A stretch of 64,000 nt of DNA. Source: Symbiodinium sp. CCMP2592 (taxonomy: Eukaryota; Sar; Dinophyceae; Suessiales; Symbiodiniaceae). The notes beneath the pieces were generated by a model. That model was given only the letters and a program-made list of their open reading frames with translations. It ran no database searches and had not been told where the DNA came from. The DNA is taken from positions 560,001 through 624,000 of the forward strand of contig CAJNDT010003535.1 of NCBI GenBank assembly GCA_905221615.1, given 5' to 3'. Position numbers and translations under genes: made by a program. Shown one piece after another: positions 1 through 11,191 of this stretch (its first letter is position 1; every line of letters starts with the position of its first letter).

Positions 1-109
1 TGGTGGTGGTGGTGGTGGTGGTGGTGGTGGTGGTGGTGGTGGTGGTGGTGGTGGTGGTGGTGGTGGTGGTGGTGGTGGTGGTGGTGGTGGTATCATTATG
101 AGTAGTGCG

Positions 110-146
<37 letters not shown>

Positions 147-290
147 GAGGAGGAGGAGGAGGAGTAGTAGTAGTAGGAGTAGGAGTAGGAGTAGGAGTAG
201 GAGTAGGAGTAGGAGTAGGAGTAGGAGTAGTAGTCGTGGTGGTGGTGGTGGTGGTGGTGGTGGCGGTGGTGGTGGTGGTAGTGATCGTCG
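1..290. repeat. (TGG)n / (AGT)n / (AGGAGT)n microsatellite
   Basis: Pure TGG triplets run for about 90 bases, followed by AGT, AGG and AGGAGT units and a second TGG tract. The Val/Gly-rich frame that this yields is a product of the repeat and not a credible protein. Confidence 0.97.
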
Positions 291-539
291 TCATCGCTCG
301 CATTGTGCAGCAGTGCTGACCCTGATGCGCCCAGCACCGTACATGCTGCGAACCACAGCCGTCTTGGTGGCTAAGCTTATACCAACCCTTTCAACCCTAA
401 GGCAACCATGAACATGCAGAGCAAGACTTGAGATATTATTCTGTTTTCTGGTGCGTCGCGACAGCCTTTATACCTTAGACTGGCACCCATACAGTCGCTC
501 CGTTCATTCCACACGCGAGAGACGTTCTAGCCCAAGCAG

Positions 540-812
540 GTCTACGATGGCCAGGTGCTGGGCCGTTGCATGGACGGCTGGCCCCGAGATGAAGATCAGG
601 TGGGAGTTTCCAAAAAACAGGAACTCTAACATTGTAGCCTAAACAGCAGGATCATTAATATCAGGACCCCAAATACGTTACCCCCCAATTTTCGGAAACT
701 CTAAACCCTAAACCCTTTGTAGAACCCTCAAAGATCCCTTTAAGGGACCGGAAACTCCCAGGTCACCGGCCGGTATGGCGTGACGCCATCCTTCGACTGG
801 GACCCGGAGAGG
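540..812 (+). CDS. Two exon-like segments split by a family-A element
   Basis: Segment 540-599 (after AAGCAG) and segment 762-812 are open in a common phase 0 frame. The join at the GT (600) and AG (761) reads ...GWPRDEDQ then VTGRYGVTPSFDWDPER. The 162-bp gap is a degenerate family-A inverted-repeat element whose left end supplies GT-GGGAGTTTCC and whose right end supplies GGAAACTCCC-AG. Frame continuity across the element is the main support. Function unknown; a second donor at 813 (GTGGAG) leads into the TTTATAGGG array. Confidence 0.5.
600..761. mobile_element. Family-A introner-like element (copy A1)
   Basis: Ends are GGGAGTTTCC and GGAAACTCCC, and it also has an internal copy of the right end near 695 and CCCTAAA tracts. 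It coincides exactly with a GT-AG intron between two in-phase open segments. Confidence 0.55.
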
Positions 813-837
813 GTGGAGAGTCTAGGGGTTTGGTTTG

Positions 838-1170
838 GGGTTTATAGGGTTTATAGGATTTATAGGGTTTACAGGGTTTGTAGGGTTTGTAGGGTTTATA
901 GAGTTTATAGGGTTTTTAGGGTTTATAGGGTTTATAGGGTTTATAGCGCTTGTAGGGTTTGTAGGGTTTATAGGGTTTATAGGACTTATAGGGTTTACAG
1001 GGTTTGTAGGGTTTGTAGGGTTTATAGAGTTTATAGGGTTTGTATGGTTATTGGATTTATAGGATTTATAGGGTTTATAGGGTTTGTAAGGGTTTCTAGG
1101 GTTTGTAGGGTTTGTAGGGCTTGTAGGGATTATAGGGTTTGTAGGGTTTGTAGGGTTTGGGGTTTAGGGT
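838..1170. repeat. Degenerate (TTTATAGGG)n array
   Basis: Nine-base units TTTATAGGG and TTTGTAGGG repeat about 35 times, with single-base variants. This is a telomere-like derivative (TTTAGGG with two extra bases). The Gly/Phe/Ile and Arg/Val/Tyr frames are repeat artefacts. From about 1185 to 1376 nothing firm was seen. Confidence 0.9.
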
Positions 1171-1376
1171 TTAGAGAAAGATGCTTTACTCGGATCTTGT
1201 TGCAGACATGTATGTCTGCGCTGGGGTTCCATGCTAGATTTAGTTACCTAGTTTGGCTCATGCCCTAAACCCATGACGCAGAGACCAGAGCCCAATGCCT
1301 GCATGAACCCTCAGGACCTTAGGATCATGCCTTAGCGAACAGCACAGTAAGACTAGACACTCTCTTTTTTGTCTAG

Positions 1377-1467
1377 ATGGAACATACATCTCCTCCGTAA
1401 GCCCAAGCACCCAAAGTCACAGGACCTCTCTCCCGTGAAGCCCTATGCGCCACACTTGCTTTGTGAG
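1377..1467 (+). CDS. Exon-like segment, unknown function
   Basis: A polypyrimidine tract ending in TAG (1374-1376) precedes a 91-base open stretch. Its frame reads NIHLLRKPKHPKSQDLSPV and onward to LLCE, where a GTAACT donor follows at 1468. Good junctions, but no family is recognised. Confidence 0.4.
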
Positions 1468-1739
1468 GTAACTGGGCTTCGACTGTCTAGGTTTCAGGTT
1501 CAAAAGCAGTTTAGAAGTGTAGGCTTTTTCAGGCTGAGGCTGAAAGTTTGAGCTGTAGGGTTGAAGAAACCCTAGCCCCTAAACCCTAAGACTCCTACAC
1601 CCGGTCACCCTGCACCCCAAACCCTGAAATGCTTAAACAAGGTTTAGGGTTCGTGGCCCAGCGCTCCGTGTCAAGGCTTTGGGACTTTGGATTGGGATGA
1701 GAGGTTTGCGAGCACAGATTTGGCATTTTGCCGAGTTGT

Positions 1740-1838
1740 CTCTATGTAGTATATATACAGTATATACATTGGCTATTCCCTGTTGAGGTACTTTCGGGGC
1801 AAAGTATATATTTTAGTTGGGTACATGAACCCTTGGGG
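1740..1838. mobile_element. Family-E inverted-repeat element, degenerate
   Basis: Contains paired TAGTATATAC / GTATATATTTTAGTTGGGTACATG arms typical of family E (see 50206-50308). 1840-2500 otherwise holds short TTTAGGG tracts and no supported gene. Confidence 0.45.
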
Positions 1839-2508
1839 TCAGGTTTCGGCAAAAATTTGTTCAATCCGCCCTAAACCCTGAACTCTAAACCCCAGGCCAT
1901 AAACCCTAAACCCCTTCCACCCAAAACCCTTTGGTGGAAAGTGCCCCTTTTGTGCGCCCTGTGCAGCTTCCGCGGGGGTTTCCTGTTTCCTGGCATGTCT
2001 TGTTCAGATGGAGTTTAGGGTTAAGGGCACGGTTTAGGGTTTAGGGTTTAGGGTTTAGGGGAGTTAAGGGGTTATCATGAAAATAATGTAGAAGCCTGGA
2101 TACAGTAGCCAGCGACATTATTCGTTAGGGTTCGTTGTTGTTCCCTTACACTGGAATATACCCGAAACCCCATTCTAGTCAATAAGGGCCCTATTTTTGT
2201 TCAAGCCCTGGTTCTGGGTCTTGGACCCGCCTCCTGTCCCTATATCTTGTTGGCTTCATCAAAGAGGGGATTCTGGGATATCCCAACCTTCTGCTTTTTG
2301 TTTAGGTCCTTTTCTGGGTCACTGCTTTAGGGGTTCAGGGTTTTGGGTTTTGGGTTCGGCGCCTCACCCGCTTCCTACATTCACATGAATCATAGGATGC
2401 CAAAAGGGGTTTTAACCTCTGGTGGTTTAGTAGGGGTTTGGGTTCCCAGAATAGGGTTCATATTACGGAATCCCTACCTAAATCCCCCTTTTGGCCTCCC
2501 ATCAATGA

Positions 2509-2690
2509 AGCCCTGCGCAAGGTTCCAGTCAAGGTCTACCAATGTCCAGCCGGCAGCTCCAAAGACGAATGCGCACGCATCCGGGCCATAAGGCAGAAGC
2601 CTGAAGAATACCCACATCATTGTGGGTCACTCAGTGACATTCACTATTGTGTGCCTCCAAACCCCGCTTTCTTCATTGCGGTCCCTATGT
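2509..2690 (+). CDS. Cysteine-bearing exon-like segment
   Basis: Open frame reading EALRKVPVKVYQCPAGSSKD, then a run including RAIRQKPEEYPHHCGSL and PPNPAFFIA. A GT follows at 2691. The composition (balanced, charged, four Cys) is unlike the surrounding CCCTAAA tracts. No domain recognised. Limits of the exon are approximate. Confidence 0.4.
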
Positions 2691-2856
2691 TGAACCCTTT
2701 ATCTTAAACCCATAACACCTGAATCTCATATCAACCCCAAGTCTCAAGCCCCCAGTGTAGTGGCTCCATACCCCTTGTCCCTGATCCCCACGTTGTCATT
2801 CCGCTTCGAACTCCATAGACTCCAAACACTAATCCCCAACCCCTTGAGACCCTATA

Positions 2857-3082
2857 ACCCTAAACCCTAAACCCTAAACCCTAAACCCTAAACCCTAAAC
2901 CCTAAACCCTAAACCCTAAACCCTAAACCCTAAACCCTACACCCTAAACCCTAAACCCTAAACCCTAAACCCTAAACCCTAAACCCTAAACCCTAAACCC
3001 TAAACCCTAAACCCTAAACCCTAAACCCTACACCCTAAACCCTAAACCCTAAACCCTAAACCCTAAACCCTAAACCCTAAAC
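2857..3082. repeat. (CCCTAAA)n telomere-type array 1
   Basis: About 32 nearly perfect units, with one CCCTACA variant. The C-rich strand is the plus strand, as it would be at the left end of a chromosome. Confidence 0.97.
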
Positions 3083-4832
3083 TCAAAAGCTTAAGCCTGA
3101 ATGCTCAGCTTAAGCCTTATTACGTACAAGAGCGTACTACACCGTGTTCGGGAAGGAAACGAAAGACATTCTAGTCTTTACGATGTAAATGGTAATTATA
3201 GACATAATTACTTCCATTTACTAGTAAGCTCATAACTGATTGCAAGTATTCCGTGATATATGAAATATACAATCCCTAAACCGGTGTTTCTAACCATCGG
3301 ATCCCTCGAGTGCTCGTGTGTGCCCAAGCTGGTCGGGGCCACATTCTGCAGCAAAACAGGGCCGTTCTGTTCGTGTGCCTGCTTTAAACCATGTGGCTGT
3401 TCTTAGCCACCTACCCCATCCCTAAACCGGTTTTCTTAATTTAAGTCGCGCTTGTCCTTTTCGGTAAAGGACAACCAGCTCTTAAATTCAGATTTTCTAC
3501 ATTTAGTCGCGCTTGTCCTTTTCGGAAAAGGACAACCAGCTCTAAATTTTAGATTTTCCACATTCTGCTTCCAGAATTCTGGAAAATTGCTGGTGATTTT
3601 CAAGTGATAAATTCTGTTCATAAAATGTGCCTTTTAAACTACGCCGGCTGCGAATCTCGAGGTGCCCCCCTTTCTTTTCGTGTGGCTGCTCTTAGCCGCC
3701 TTCCCAATCCCTAAACTCCGTCCCCTGGAGCTCGGATCAAAAAATGGACCCTCGAGTGCTCGTGTGTGCCCAAGCAGGTCGGGGCCACATTCTGCAGCAA
3801 AACAGGGCCGTTCTTTTCGTGTGCCGGCTCTAAAATCTAGATTTTCTACATTTAGTCGCGCTTGTCCTTTTCGGAAAAGGACAACCAGATCTAAAATCCT
3901 AGATTTTCTACATTTGGTCGCGCTTGTCCTTTTCGGAAAAGGACAACCAGCTCTAAATTTTAGATTTTCCACACTCTGCCTCCAGAATTCTGGAAAATTG
4001 CTGGTGATTTTCAAGTGACAAATTCTGTTCATAAAATGTGCCTTTTAGACTACGCCGGCTGCGAATCTCGAGGTGCCCCCCTTTCTTTTCGTGTGGCTGC
4101 TCTTAGCAGCCTTCCCCATCCCTAAACTCCGTCCCTCGGAGCTCGGATCAAAAAATGGACCCTCGAGTGCTCGTGTGTGCCCAAGCAGGTCGGGGCCACA
4201 TTCTGCAGCAAAACAGGGCCGTTCTTTTCGTGTGGCTGCTCTTAGCCGCCTTCCCAATCCCTAAACTCCGTCCCTCGGAGCTCGGATCAAAAAATGGACC
4301 CTCGAGTGCTCGTGTGTGCCCAAGAAGGTCGGGGCCACATTCTGCAGCAAAACAGGGCCGTTCTTTTCGTGTGCCTGCTCTAAACCATCCGGTGCCTATG
4401 GGTGCCCAAAGCGGCCGAAGCCACAGTCTGCAGCAAAACACGGCCTTTCTTTTCGTGTGGCTGCTTTAAACTTTGCCTTGACCTTCGGCGATTGGAAAAC
4501 TGGTGCTGATTTTGGTGTACCAAATTCTGGTCATAAAATGTGCCTCTTAATGCAGGGCAGGTGCGAATCTCGAGGTCTCCTCCTTTCTTTTCGTCTGGCT
4601 GCTCTTAGAGTTGTCATCGCCGCCGTAACGGTGGAAAGACTGTCCGCCTCCCTGTAGCTGCATGGGTATTTCCTTCGTGTTGGACGCGTAAGGACTTAAG
4701 CTAAGGACAAATGCTCCGGGTGGGTTGTGGTGGGATCTATATCGAGGTCCACGGACGTGACGAACTCTCTTACGCAAAAAAACTCTGACGTCCGTCCTGC
4801 ATTCTTTTTACCGCAACAGTTTGGTCGACACA
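3083..4832. repeat. Subtelomere-like block S1, copy 1
   Basis: Starts ACTCAAAAGCTTAAGC and ends GTTTGGTCGACAC, as does copy 2 at 6156-8968. It contains four 61-bp satellite units (near 3444, 3507, 3857, 3918) and several copies of a segment carrying CTCGAG and CTGCAG (near 3305, 3740, 4160, 4300). The open frames of 60-130 codons in it come in both strands and repeat with the units, so they are treated as non-coding. Confidence 0.85.
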
Positions 4833-5043
4833 CCCTAAACCCTAAACCCTAAACCCTAAACCCTAAACCCTAAACCCTAAACCCTAAACCCTAAACCCTA
4901 AACCCTAAACCCTAAACCCTAAACCCTAAACCCTAAACCCTAAACCTTAAACCATAAACCCTAAACCCTAAACCCTAAACCCTAAACCCTAAACCCTAAA
5001 CCCTAAACCCTAAACCCTAAACCCTAAACCCTAAACCCTAAAC
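4833..5043. repeat. (CCCTAAA)n telomere-type array 2
   Basis: About 30 units joining block S1 to block S2, same orientation as array 1. Confidence 0.97.
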
Positions 5044-5830
5044 TGCCGAGAGCGCCGCTGACCATTTGCATGGGCGCTCGAGGCTCTGACCGAGGTCCCC
5101 GACCGAGCGTCCCGTCAGAACGGTGAGGGAGGGTAAAGCCTCCCGGTATACGGGGACTGCAGTGACGCCGCCCCGCGAATGACCTCTCTGCCGTTAGGCA
5201 GTAAAGATAGACCCCAAATCCCTCACCATTGGCGTGTTTTTGGTCTGGCCTGGGGGGTCTGGGGGGTACCCCCAGGGGGGTCTGGGGCCCCAAGCTGGCC
5301 GACTCCAGGGACCTGGGGCTTCCCTCCAAATTTCCTGCATTTTCGCCCCTGCCCTGCTTTGGGGGGTGCCCCGGCCTGCCCTGGCCCTGCCTTCTGCCTG
5401 GCCTGCCCGCCCTGGCCTGGCCCCTTCCTGCCGCCCTCCCGCCCTGCCCCTCTGCCTGCCCTGCCCGCCCTCTTGCCCCGCCTTGTTCACACTTCGAGCA
5501 CCCCTTACAGGGCGCGAGATGCAAGCTGTTTGTTGGAAACCCTTGCTTTACGTCGAGCGGCCGGCACAGGCCGCGAGGACCCACAACCCGACAGAAACCA
5601 TTTCTGTTGTGATTTCTGGAGAAATATTGTTGTTTACATGTCAAGCTGCGAAAGGAAGCAGAGAGCAAGAAAGCCCCCCTTGAGGGGGTTTGGGGGGTGA
5701 ACCCTAAACCCTAATTGAGAATAGTTGGGGTGGTTGGGGCGGGACTACATGCTGACGCAAGCGCGCGATTAGTGAGCGCGCCCCTTATTCCTAAAGTAAA
5801 AGGCGCACCCACCGCGCGCATACTGTTACA
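5044..5830. repeat. Subtelomere-like block S2, copy 1 (GC-rich)
   Basis: Begins CTGCCGAGAGCGCCGCTGAC. Its middle (5330-5480) is a CCTGCC/CTGGCC minisatellite. A minus-strand frame of 214 codons spans it, but its Gly/Arg/Ala-rich centre is the minisatellite. In copy 2 the same frame is re-cut by a repeat-length change, so it is not called as a gene. Confidence 0.8.
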
Positions 5831-6155
5831 AACCCTGAACCCCAAACCCCAAACCCTAAACCCTAAAATCCTAAACCCTAAACCCTAAACCCTAAACCCT
5901 AAAATCCTAAACCCTAAACCCTAAACCCTAAACCCTAAACCCTAAACCCTAAACCCTAAACCCTAAACCCTAAACCCTAAACCCTAAAAAACCCTAAACC
6001 CTAAACCCTAAACCCTAAACCCTACTAAACCCTAAACCCTAAACCCTAAACCCTAAACCCTAAACCCTAAACCCTAAACCCTAAACCCTAAACCCTACAC
6101 CCTAAACCCTAAACCCTAAACCTAAACCCTAAACCCTAAACCCTAAACCCTAAAC
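5831..6155. repeat. (CCCTAAA)n telomere-type array 3
   Basis: About 45 units with a few AAATCCTAAA and AAAAAACCC interruptions. Confidence 0.96.
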
Positions 6156-8968
6156 TCAAAAGCTTAAGCCTGAATGCTCAGCTTAAGCCTTATTACGTAC
6201 AGGAGCGTACTACACCGTGTTCGGGAAGGAAACGAAAGACTTTCTAGTCTTTACGAGGTAAATGGTAATTATAGACATAATTACTACCATTTACTAGTAA
6301 GCTCATAACTGATTGCAAGTATTCCGTAATATATAGAGTTATATAGCACCCTAAACCGGTGTTTCTAACCATCGGATCCCTCGAGTGCTCGTGTGTGCCC
6401 AAGCCGGTCGGGGCCACATTCTGCAGCAAAACAGGGCCGTTCTTTTCGTGTGCCTGCTTTAAACCATGTGGCTGTTCTTAGCCACCTACCCCATCCCTAA
6501 ACCGGTTTTCTAAATTTAAGTCGCGCTTGTCCTTTTCGGTAAAGGACAACCAGCTCTTAAATTCAGATTTTCTACATTTAGTCGCGCTTGTCCTTTTCGG
6601 AAAAGGACAACCAGCTCTAAGTTTTAGATTTCCCACATTTAGTCGCGCTTGTCCTTTTCGGAAAAGGAGAACCAGCTCTAAATCCTAGATTTTCAAGATT
6701 TAGTCGCGCTTGTCCTTTTCGGAAAAGGACAACCAGCTCTAAATCCTAGATTTCCAACATCAGAAATTTGGATTTTTGCTTGTGATTTTCAAGTGACAAA
6801 TTCTGTTCATAAAATGTGCTTTTTAGAGAAGGCCGGTTGCGAATCTCGAGGTCCCCTCCTTTCTTTTCGTGTGGCTGCTCTTAAGCTTCCGGATTTCAAT
6901 ATTTAGTCGCGCTTGTCCTTTTCGGAAAAGGACAACCAGCTCTAAATCCTAGATTTTCAACATTTAGTCGCGCTTGTCCTTTTCGGAAAAGGACAACTAG
7001 CTCTTAAATGCTAGATTTTCTACATTTAGTCGCGCTTGTCCTTTTCGGAAAAGGACAACTAGCTCTAAAATCTAGATTTTCAACATTTAGTCGCGCTTGT
7101 CCTTTTCGGAAAAGGACAACCAGCTCTAAATCCTAGATTTTCAACATTTAGTCGCGCTTGTCCTTTTCGGAAAAGGACAACCAGCTCTAAATCTTGGATT
7201 TTCTACATTTTAGTCGCGCTTGTCCTTTTCGGAAAAGGACAACCAGCTCTAAAATCTAGATTTTCTACATTTAGTCGCGCTTGTCCTTTTCGGAAAAGGA
7301 CAACCAGCTCTAAAATCAGATTTTCTACATTTAGTCGCGCTTGTCCTTTTCGGTAAAGGACAACCAGCTCTAAAATCAAGGTTTTCTTCATTTAGTCGCG
7401 CTTGTCCTCTTCGGAAAAGGAGAACCAGCTCTAAATCCTAGTTTTCTACATTTAGTCGCGCTTGTCCTTTTCGGAAAAGGACAGCCAGCTCTTAAATTCA
7501 GATTTTCCACATGTTTGCCTCCAGAATTCTGGAAAATTGCTGGTGATTTTCAAGTGATAAATTCTGTTCATAAAATGTGCCTTTTAGACTACGCCGGCTG
7601 CGAATCTCGAGGTGCCCGCCTTTCTTTTCGTGTGGCTGCTCTTAGCCGCCTTCCCCATCCCTAAACTCCGTCCCTCGGAGCTCGGATCAAAAAATGGACC
7701 CTCGAGTGCTCGTGTGTGCCCAAGCAGGTCGGGGCCACATTCTGCAGCAAAACAGGGCCGTTCTTTTCGTGTGCCGGCTCTAAAATCTAGATTTTCTACA
7801 TTTAGTCGCGCTTGTCCTTTTCGGAAAAGGACAACCAGCTCTAAAATCTAGATTTTCTACATTTAGTCGCGCTTGTCCTTTTCGGAAAAGGACAACCAGC
7901 TCTAAAATCTAGATTTTCTACATTTAGTCGCGCTTGTCCTCTTAGGAAAAGGAGAACCAGCTCTAAATCCTAGATTTTCTACATTTAGTCGTGCTTGTCC
8001 TTTTCGGAAAAGGACAACCAGCTCTTAAATTCAGATTTTCTACATTTTTGCTTCCGGAAATTTGGAAAATTGCTGGTGATTTTCAATTGACAAATTCTGT
8101 TCATAAAATGTGCCTTTTAGACTAGGCCGGCTGCGAATCTCGAGGTGCTCCCCTTTCTTTTCGTGTGGCTGCTCTTAGCCGCCTTCCCAATCCCTAAACT
8201 CCGTCCCTCGGAGCTCGGATCAAAAAATGGACCCTCGAGTGCTCGTGTGTGCCCAAGCCGGTCGGGGCCACATTCTGCAGCAAAACAGGGCTGTTCTTTT
8301 CGTGTGCCTGCTCTAAACCATCCGGTGCCTCTGGGTGCCCAAAGCGGCCAAAGCCAGATTCTGCAGCAAAACAGGGCCGTTTTTTTTCGTGTGCCTGCTC
8401 TAAACTGGGTTCCCAGGCTTAGGATCGAAAAATGGACCCTCGAGTGCTCGTGTGTGCCCAAGCAGGTCGCGGCCACATTCTGCAGCAAAACAAGGCCGTT
8501 CTTTTCGTGTGCCTGCTCTAAACCATCCGGTGCCTATGGGTGCCTAAAGCGGCCGAAGCCACATTCTGCAGCAAAACAAAGCCGTTCTTTTCGTGTGGCT
8601 GCTTTAAACTCTGCCTTGACCTTCAGCGATTGGAGAACTGGTGCTGATTTTGGTGTACCAATTTCTGTTCATAAAATGTGCCTTTTAATGCAGGGCAAGT
8701 GCGAATCCGAGGTCTCCTCCTTTCTTTTCGTTTGGCTGCTCTTAGAGTTGTCATCGCCGCCGTAACGGTGCAAAGACTGTCCGCGTGCCTGTAGCTGCAT
8801 GGGTCTCTCCTTCGTGATGGACGCTTAAGGACTTAAGCTAAGGACAAATGCTCCGGGTGGGTTGTGGTGGGATGTATATCGAAGTCCACGGACGTGACGA
8901 ACTCTCTTACGCAAAAAAACGCCGACGTCCGTTCTACATTCTTTTTACCGCAACAGTTTGGTCGACAC
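6156..8968. repeat. Subtelomere-like block S1, copy 2 (expanded)
   Basis: Same order of sequences as copy 1 and closely similar at both ends, but about 1.06 kb longer because the 61-bp satellite has expanded (see 6517-7505). Ends in GTTTGGTCGACAC immediately before array 4. Confidence 0.87.
6517..7505. repeat. 61-bp satellite with a 19-bp palindrome
   Basis: About 14 units of roughly 61 bp here and four more at 7803-8030. Each unit has AGTCGCGCTTGTCC and, centrally, GTCCTTTTCGGAAAAGGAC, a 9+1+9 perfect palindrome. The array is interrupted at 6750-6895 by a different segment. Confidence 0.93.
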
Positions 8969-9082
8969 ACCCTAAACCCTAAACCCTAAACCCTAAACCC
9001 TAAACCCTAAACCCTAAACCCTAAACCCTACACCCTAAACCCTAAACCCTAAACCCTAAACCCTAAACCCTAAACCCTAAAC
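8969..9082. repeat. (CCCTAAA)n telomere-type array 4
   Basis: About 16 units between blocks S1 and S2 of the second composite. Confidence 0.97.
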
Positions 9083-9903
9083 TGCCGAGAGCGCCGCTGA
9101 CCATTTGCATGGGCGCTCGAGGCTCTGACCGAGGTCCCCGACCGAGCGTCCCGTCAGAACGGTGAGGGAGGGTAAAGCCTCCCGGTATACGGGGACTGCA
9201 GTGACGCCGCCCCGCGAATGACCTCTCTGCCGTTAGGCAGTAAAGATAGACCCCAAATCCCTCACCATTAACGTGTTTTTGGTCTGGCCTGGGGGGTCTG
9301 GGGGGTAACCTCAGGGGGGTCTGGGGCCCCAAGCTGGCCGACTCCAGGGACCTGGGGCTTCCCTCCAAATTTCCTGCATTTTCGCCCCTGCCCTGCTTTG
9401 GGGGGTGCCCCCCCCCTGCCCTGGCCTGCCCTGCCCTACCCTGCCCTGCCCTGGCCCTGCCTTCTGCCTGGCCTGCCCGCCCTGGCCTGGCCCCTTCCTG
9501 CCGCCCTCCCGCCCTGCCCCTCTGCCTGCCCTGCCCGCCCTCTTGCCCCGCCTTGTTCACACTTCGAGCACCCCTTACAGGGCGCGAGATGCAAGCTGTT
9601 TGTTGGAAACCCTTGCTTTACATCGAGCGGCCGGCACAGGCCGCGAGGACCCACAACCCGACAGCAATCCATTTCGGTTGTGATTCCTGGAGATACATTA
9701 TTGTTTACATGTCAAGCTGCGAAAGGAAGCAGAGAGCAAGAAAGCCCCCCTTGAGGGGGGTTTGGGGGGTGAACCCTAAACCCTAATTGAGAATAGTTGG
9801 GGTGGTTGGGGCGGGACTACATGCTGACGCAAGCGCGCGATTAGTGGGTGCGCCCCCTATTCCTAAAGTAAAAGGCGCACCCACCGCGCGCATACTGTTA
9901 CAC
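9083..9903. repeat. Subtelomere-like block S2, copy 2
   Basis: Near-identical to 5044-5830. Differences include a longer CCTGCCCTACCC minisatellite at 9410-9450 and isolated substitutions (for example GGCGTG/AACGTG near 5231/9270). Confidence 0.87.
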
Positions 9904-10209
9904 ACCCTAAACCCTAAACCCTAAACCCTAAACCCTAAACCCTAAACCCTAAACCCTAAACCCTAAACCCTAAACCCTAAACCCTAAACCCTAAACCCTA
10001 AACCCTAAACCCTAAACCCTAAACCCTAAACCCTAAACCCTAAACCCTAAACCCTAAACCCTAAAAAACCCTAAACCCTAAACCCTAAACCCTAAACCCT
10101 AAACCCTAAACCCTAAACCCTAAACCCTAAACCCTAAACCCTAAACCCTAAACCCTAAACCCTAAACCCTAAACCCTAAACCCTAAACCCTAAACCCTAA
10201 ACCCTAAAC
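9904..10209. repeat. (CCCTAAA)n telomere-type array 5
   Basis: About 43 units, almost perfect, ending at AAACCGAAGG. Confidence 0.97.
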
Positions 10210-10210
10210 C

Positions 10211-10411
10211 GAAGGCCTGATAAGGAGCCGGATGAAAATTTCCAAGAAAACGCAAATTCCGAAGCGCGAACCCTGGCCGCAGACCTTATGAACCCCAACC
10301 CCCCCCAGAAAAGTTTAGCAAAAAGGCAACACTCCTACAACTCAAGGCAACCCCTCTGTGTAAAAAAGGCTACAAAGGCTTCGTCGGATGTATTCAAGCT
10401 GCTTATTAACT
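10211..10411 (+). CDS. Exon-like open segment abutting telomere array
   Basis: Directly after the array an open frame of about 66 codons reads RPDKEPDENFQENANSEART and later KKATKASSDVFKLLIN before TAG. The charged, non-repetitive composition suggests a real exon or gene end whose upstream intron is telomere-repeat DNA. No family recognised. 10412-10918 holds a family-B element and nothing else firm. Confidence 0.35.
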
Positions 10412-10454
10412 AGGCTTGATGCTGTCATATTTGGGATGTGGGGCTATACTCCCC

Positions 10455-10545
10455 CAGACTCCACTATCCCTTAATTTAGGGGTTCTACTATGGTTTAAGG
10501 ACACTTAAGGTATATTCCTTGATTGAGGGATTTTGGACGCTCTGG
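10455..10545. mobile_element. Family-B inverted-repeat element, degenerate
   Basis: Arms CAGACTCCACTATCCCTTAA and TGAGGGATTTTGGACGCTCTG flank a short core. Confidence 0.5.
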
Positions 10546-10918
10546 GCTTTCGATAAGTTTCCTGGGGGTTTGAAGCCTTGAAGCCCGCCAAAGTCCTGCT
10601 TTAGGCCTGAGGCTTGCCGGATTTATTCTGTGGTCTGTAACGGTTCTAGGACCCGGAGTAGGCCCTTATTCCCTTTTTGAGGGTTTAGGTTCCCTTATAA
10701 CCCCCTTTATCGCAAAAAGGGCACCCTTTTTATTCCTAGGTTACTCTTGGGTCTAGGGTTTAGGGCTGTAGGATTTAGGGCTTAGGGTGGTTGGATTTAA
10801 TGGTTTGGGGTGTCTGCGGTGGAGTTTATCGCAAAAGGACACAACTTAAAATAATTCACTGAACCCTCTCCACCAGATACTTCCTTGAAATCTGTATATT
10901 TAGGCATGTTTAGCTAAG

Positions 10919-11191
10919 GCGCTCCGGTGGCAAATCTGACTGCCTTTCACCGCTCGCGCACGTACAAGACTGGCGTTTACTGCTGGCAGGAGATTACCTA
11001 GCTAGGCCATCGGGGTAATATGGACGCCTGCATGAGTGGTTGCCAATAGTAAATCGATGGTTTAACACAATCTCCCAAACTACCTCTTTTCTGTGTCGTG
11101 TTTCTCATTGTTGGGATTTAAGAAAGCAACCCGCTTCAGAGGAAGTGTAAAGGGACAAACTTTGCACTTTGCAATTATGCACCCGTGTCAG
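10919..11191 (+). CDS. Two weak exon-like segments
   Basis: 10919-10998 reads APVANLTAFHRSRTYKTGVY then CWQEIT before TAG. 11123-11191 (after TTTAAG) reads KATRFRGSVKGQTLHFAIMH then PCQ. Junctions are plausible but nothing ties the two together. 11200-12070 holds only mixed open frames and CCCTAAA tracts. Confidence 0.25.

Noticed and set aside
98-319. Val/Gly-rich 73-codon frame
   Set aside because: Pure translation of AGT/AGG/TGG microsatellite.
835-1268. Gly-Phe-Ile and Arg-Val-Tyr repeat proteins
   Set aside because: Translations of the TTTATAGGG array in different frames.
3436-8765. Several 60-206 codon frames on both strands
   Set aside because: They follow the 61-bp satellite and the S1 repeats and occur in parallel on opposite strands.
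5024-9672. Gly/Arg-rich minus-strand proteins of 214 and 165 codons
   Set aside because: The centre is a CCTGCC minisatellite, and the frame differs between the two copies of block S2.
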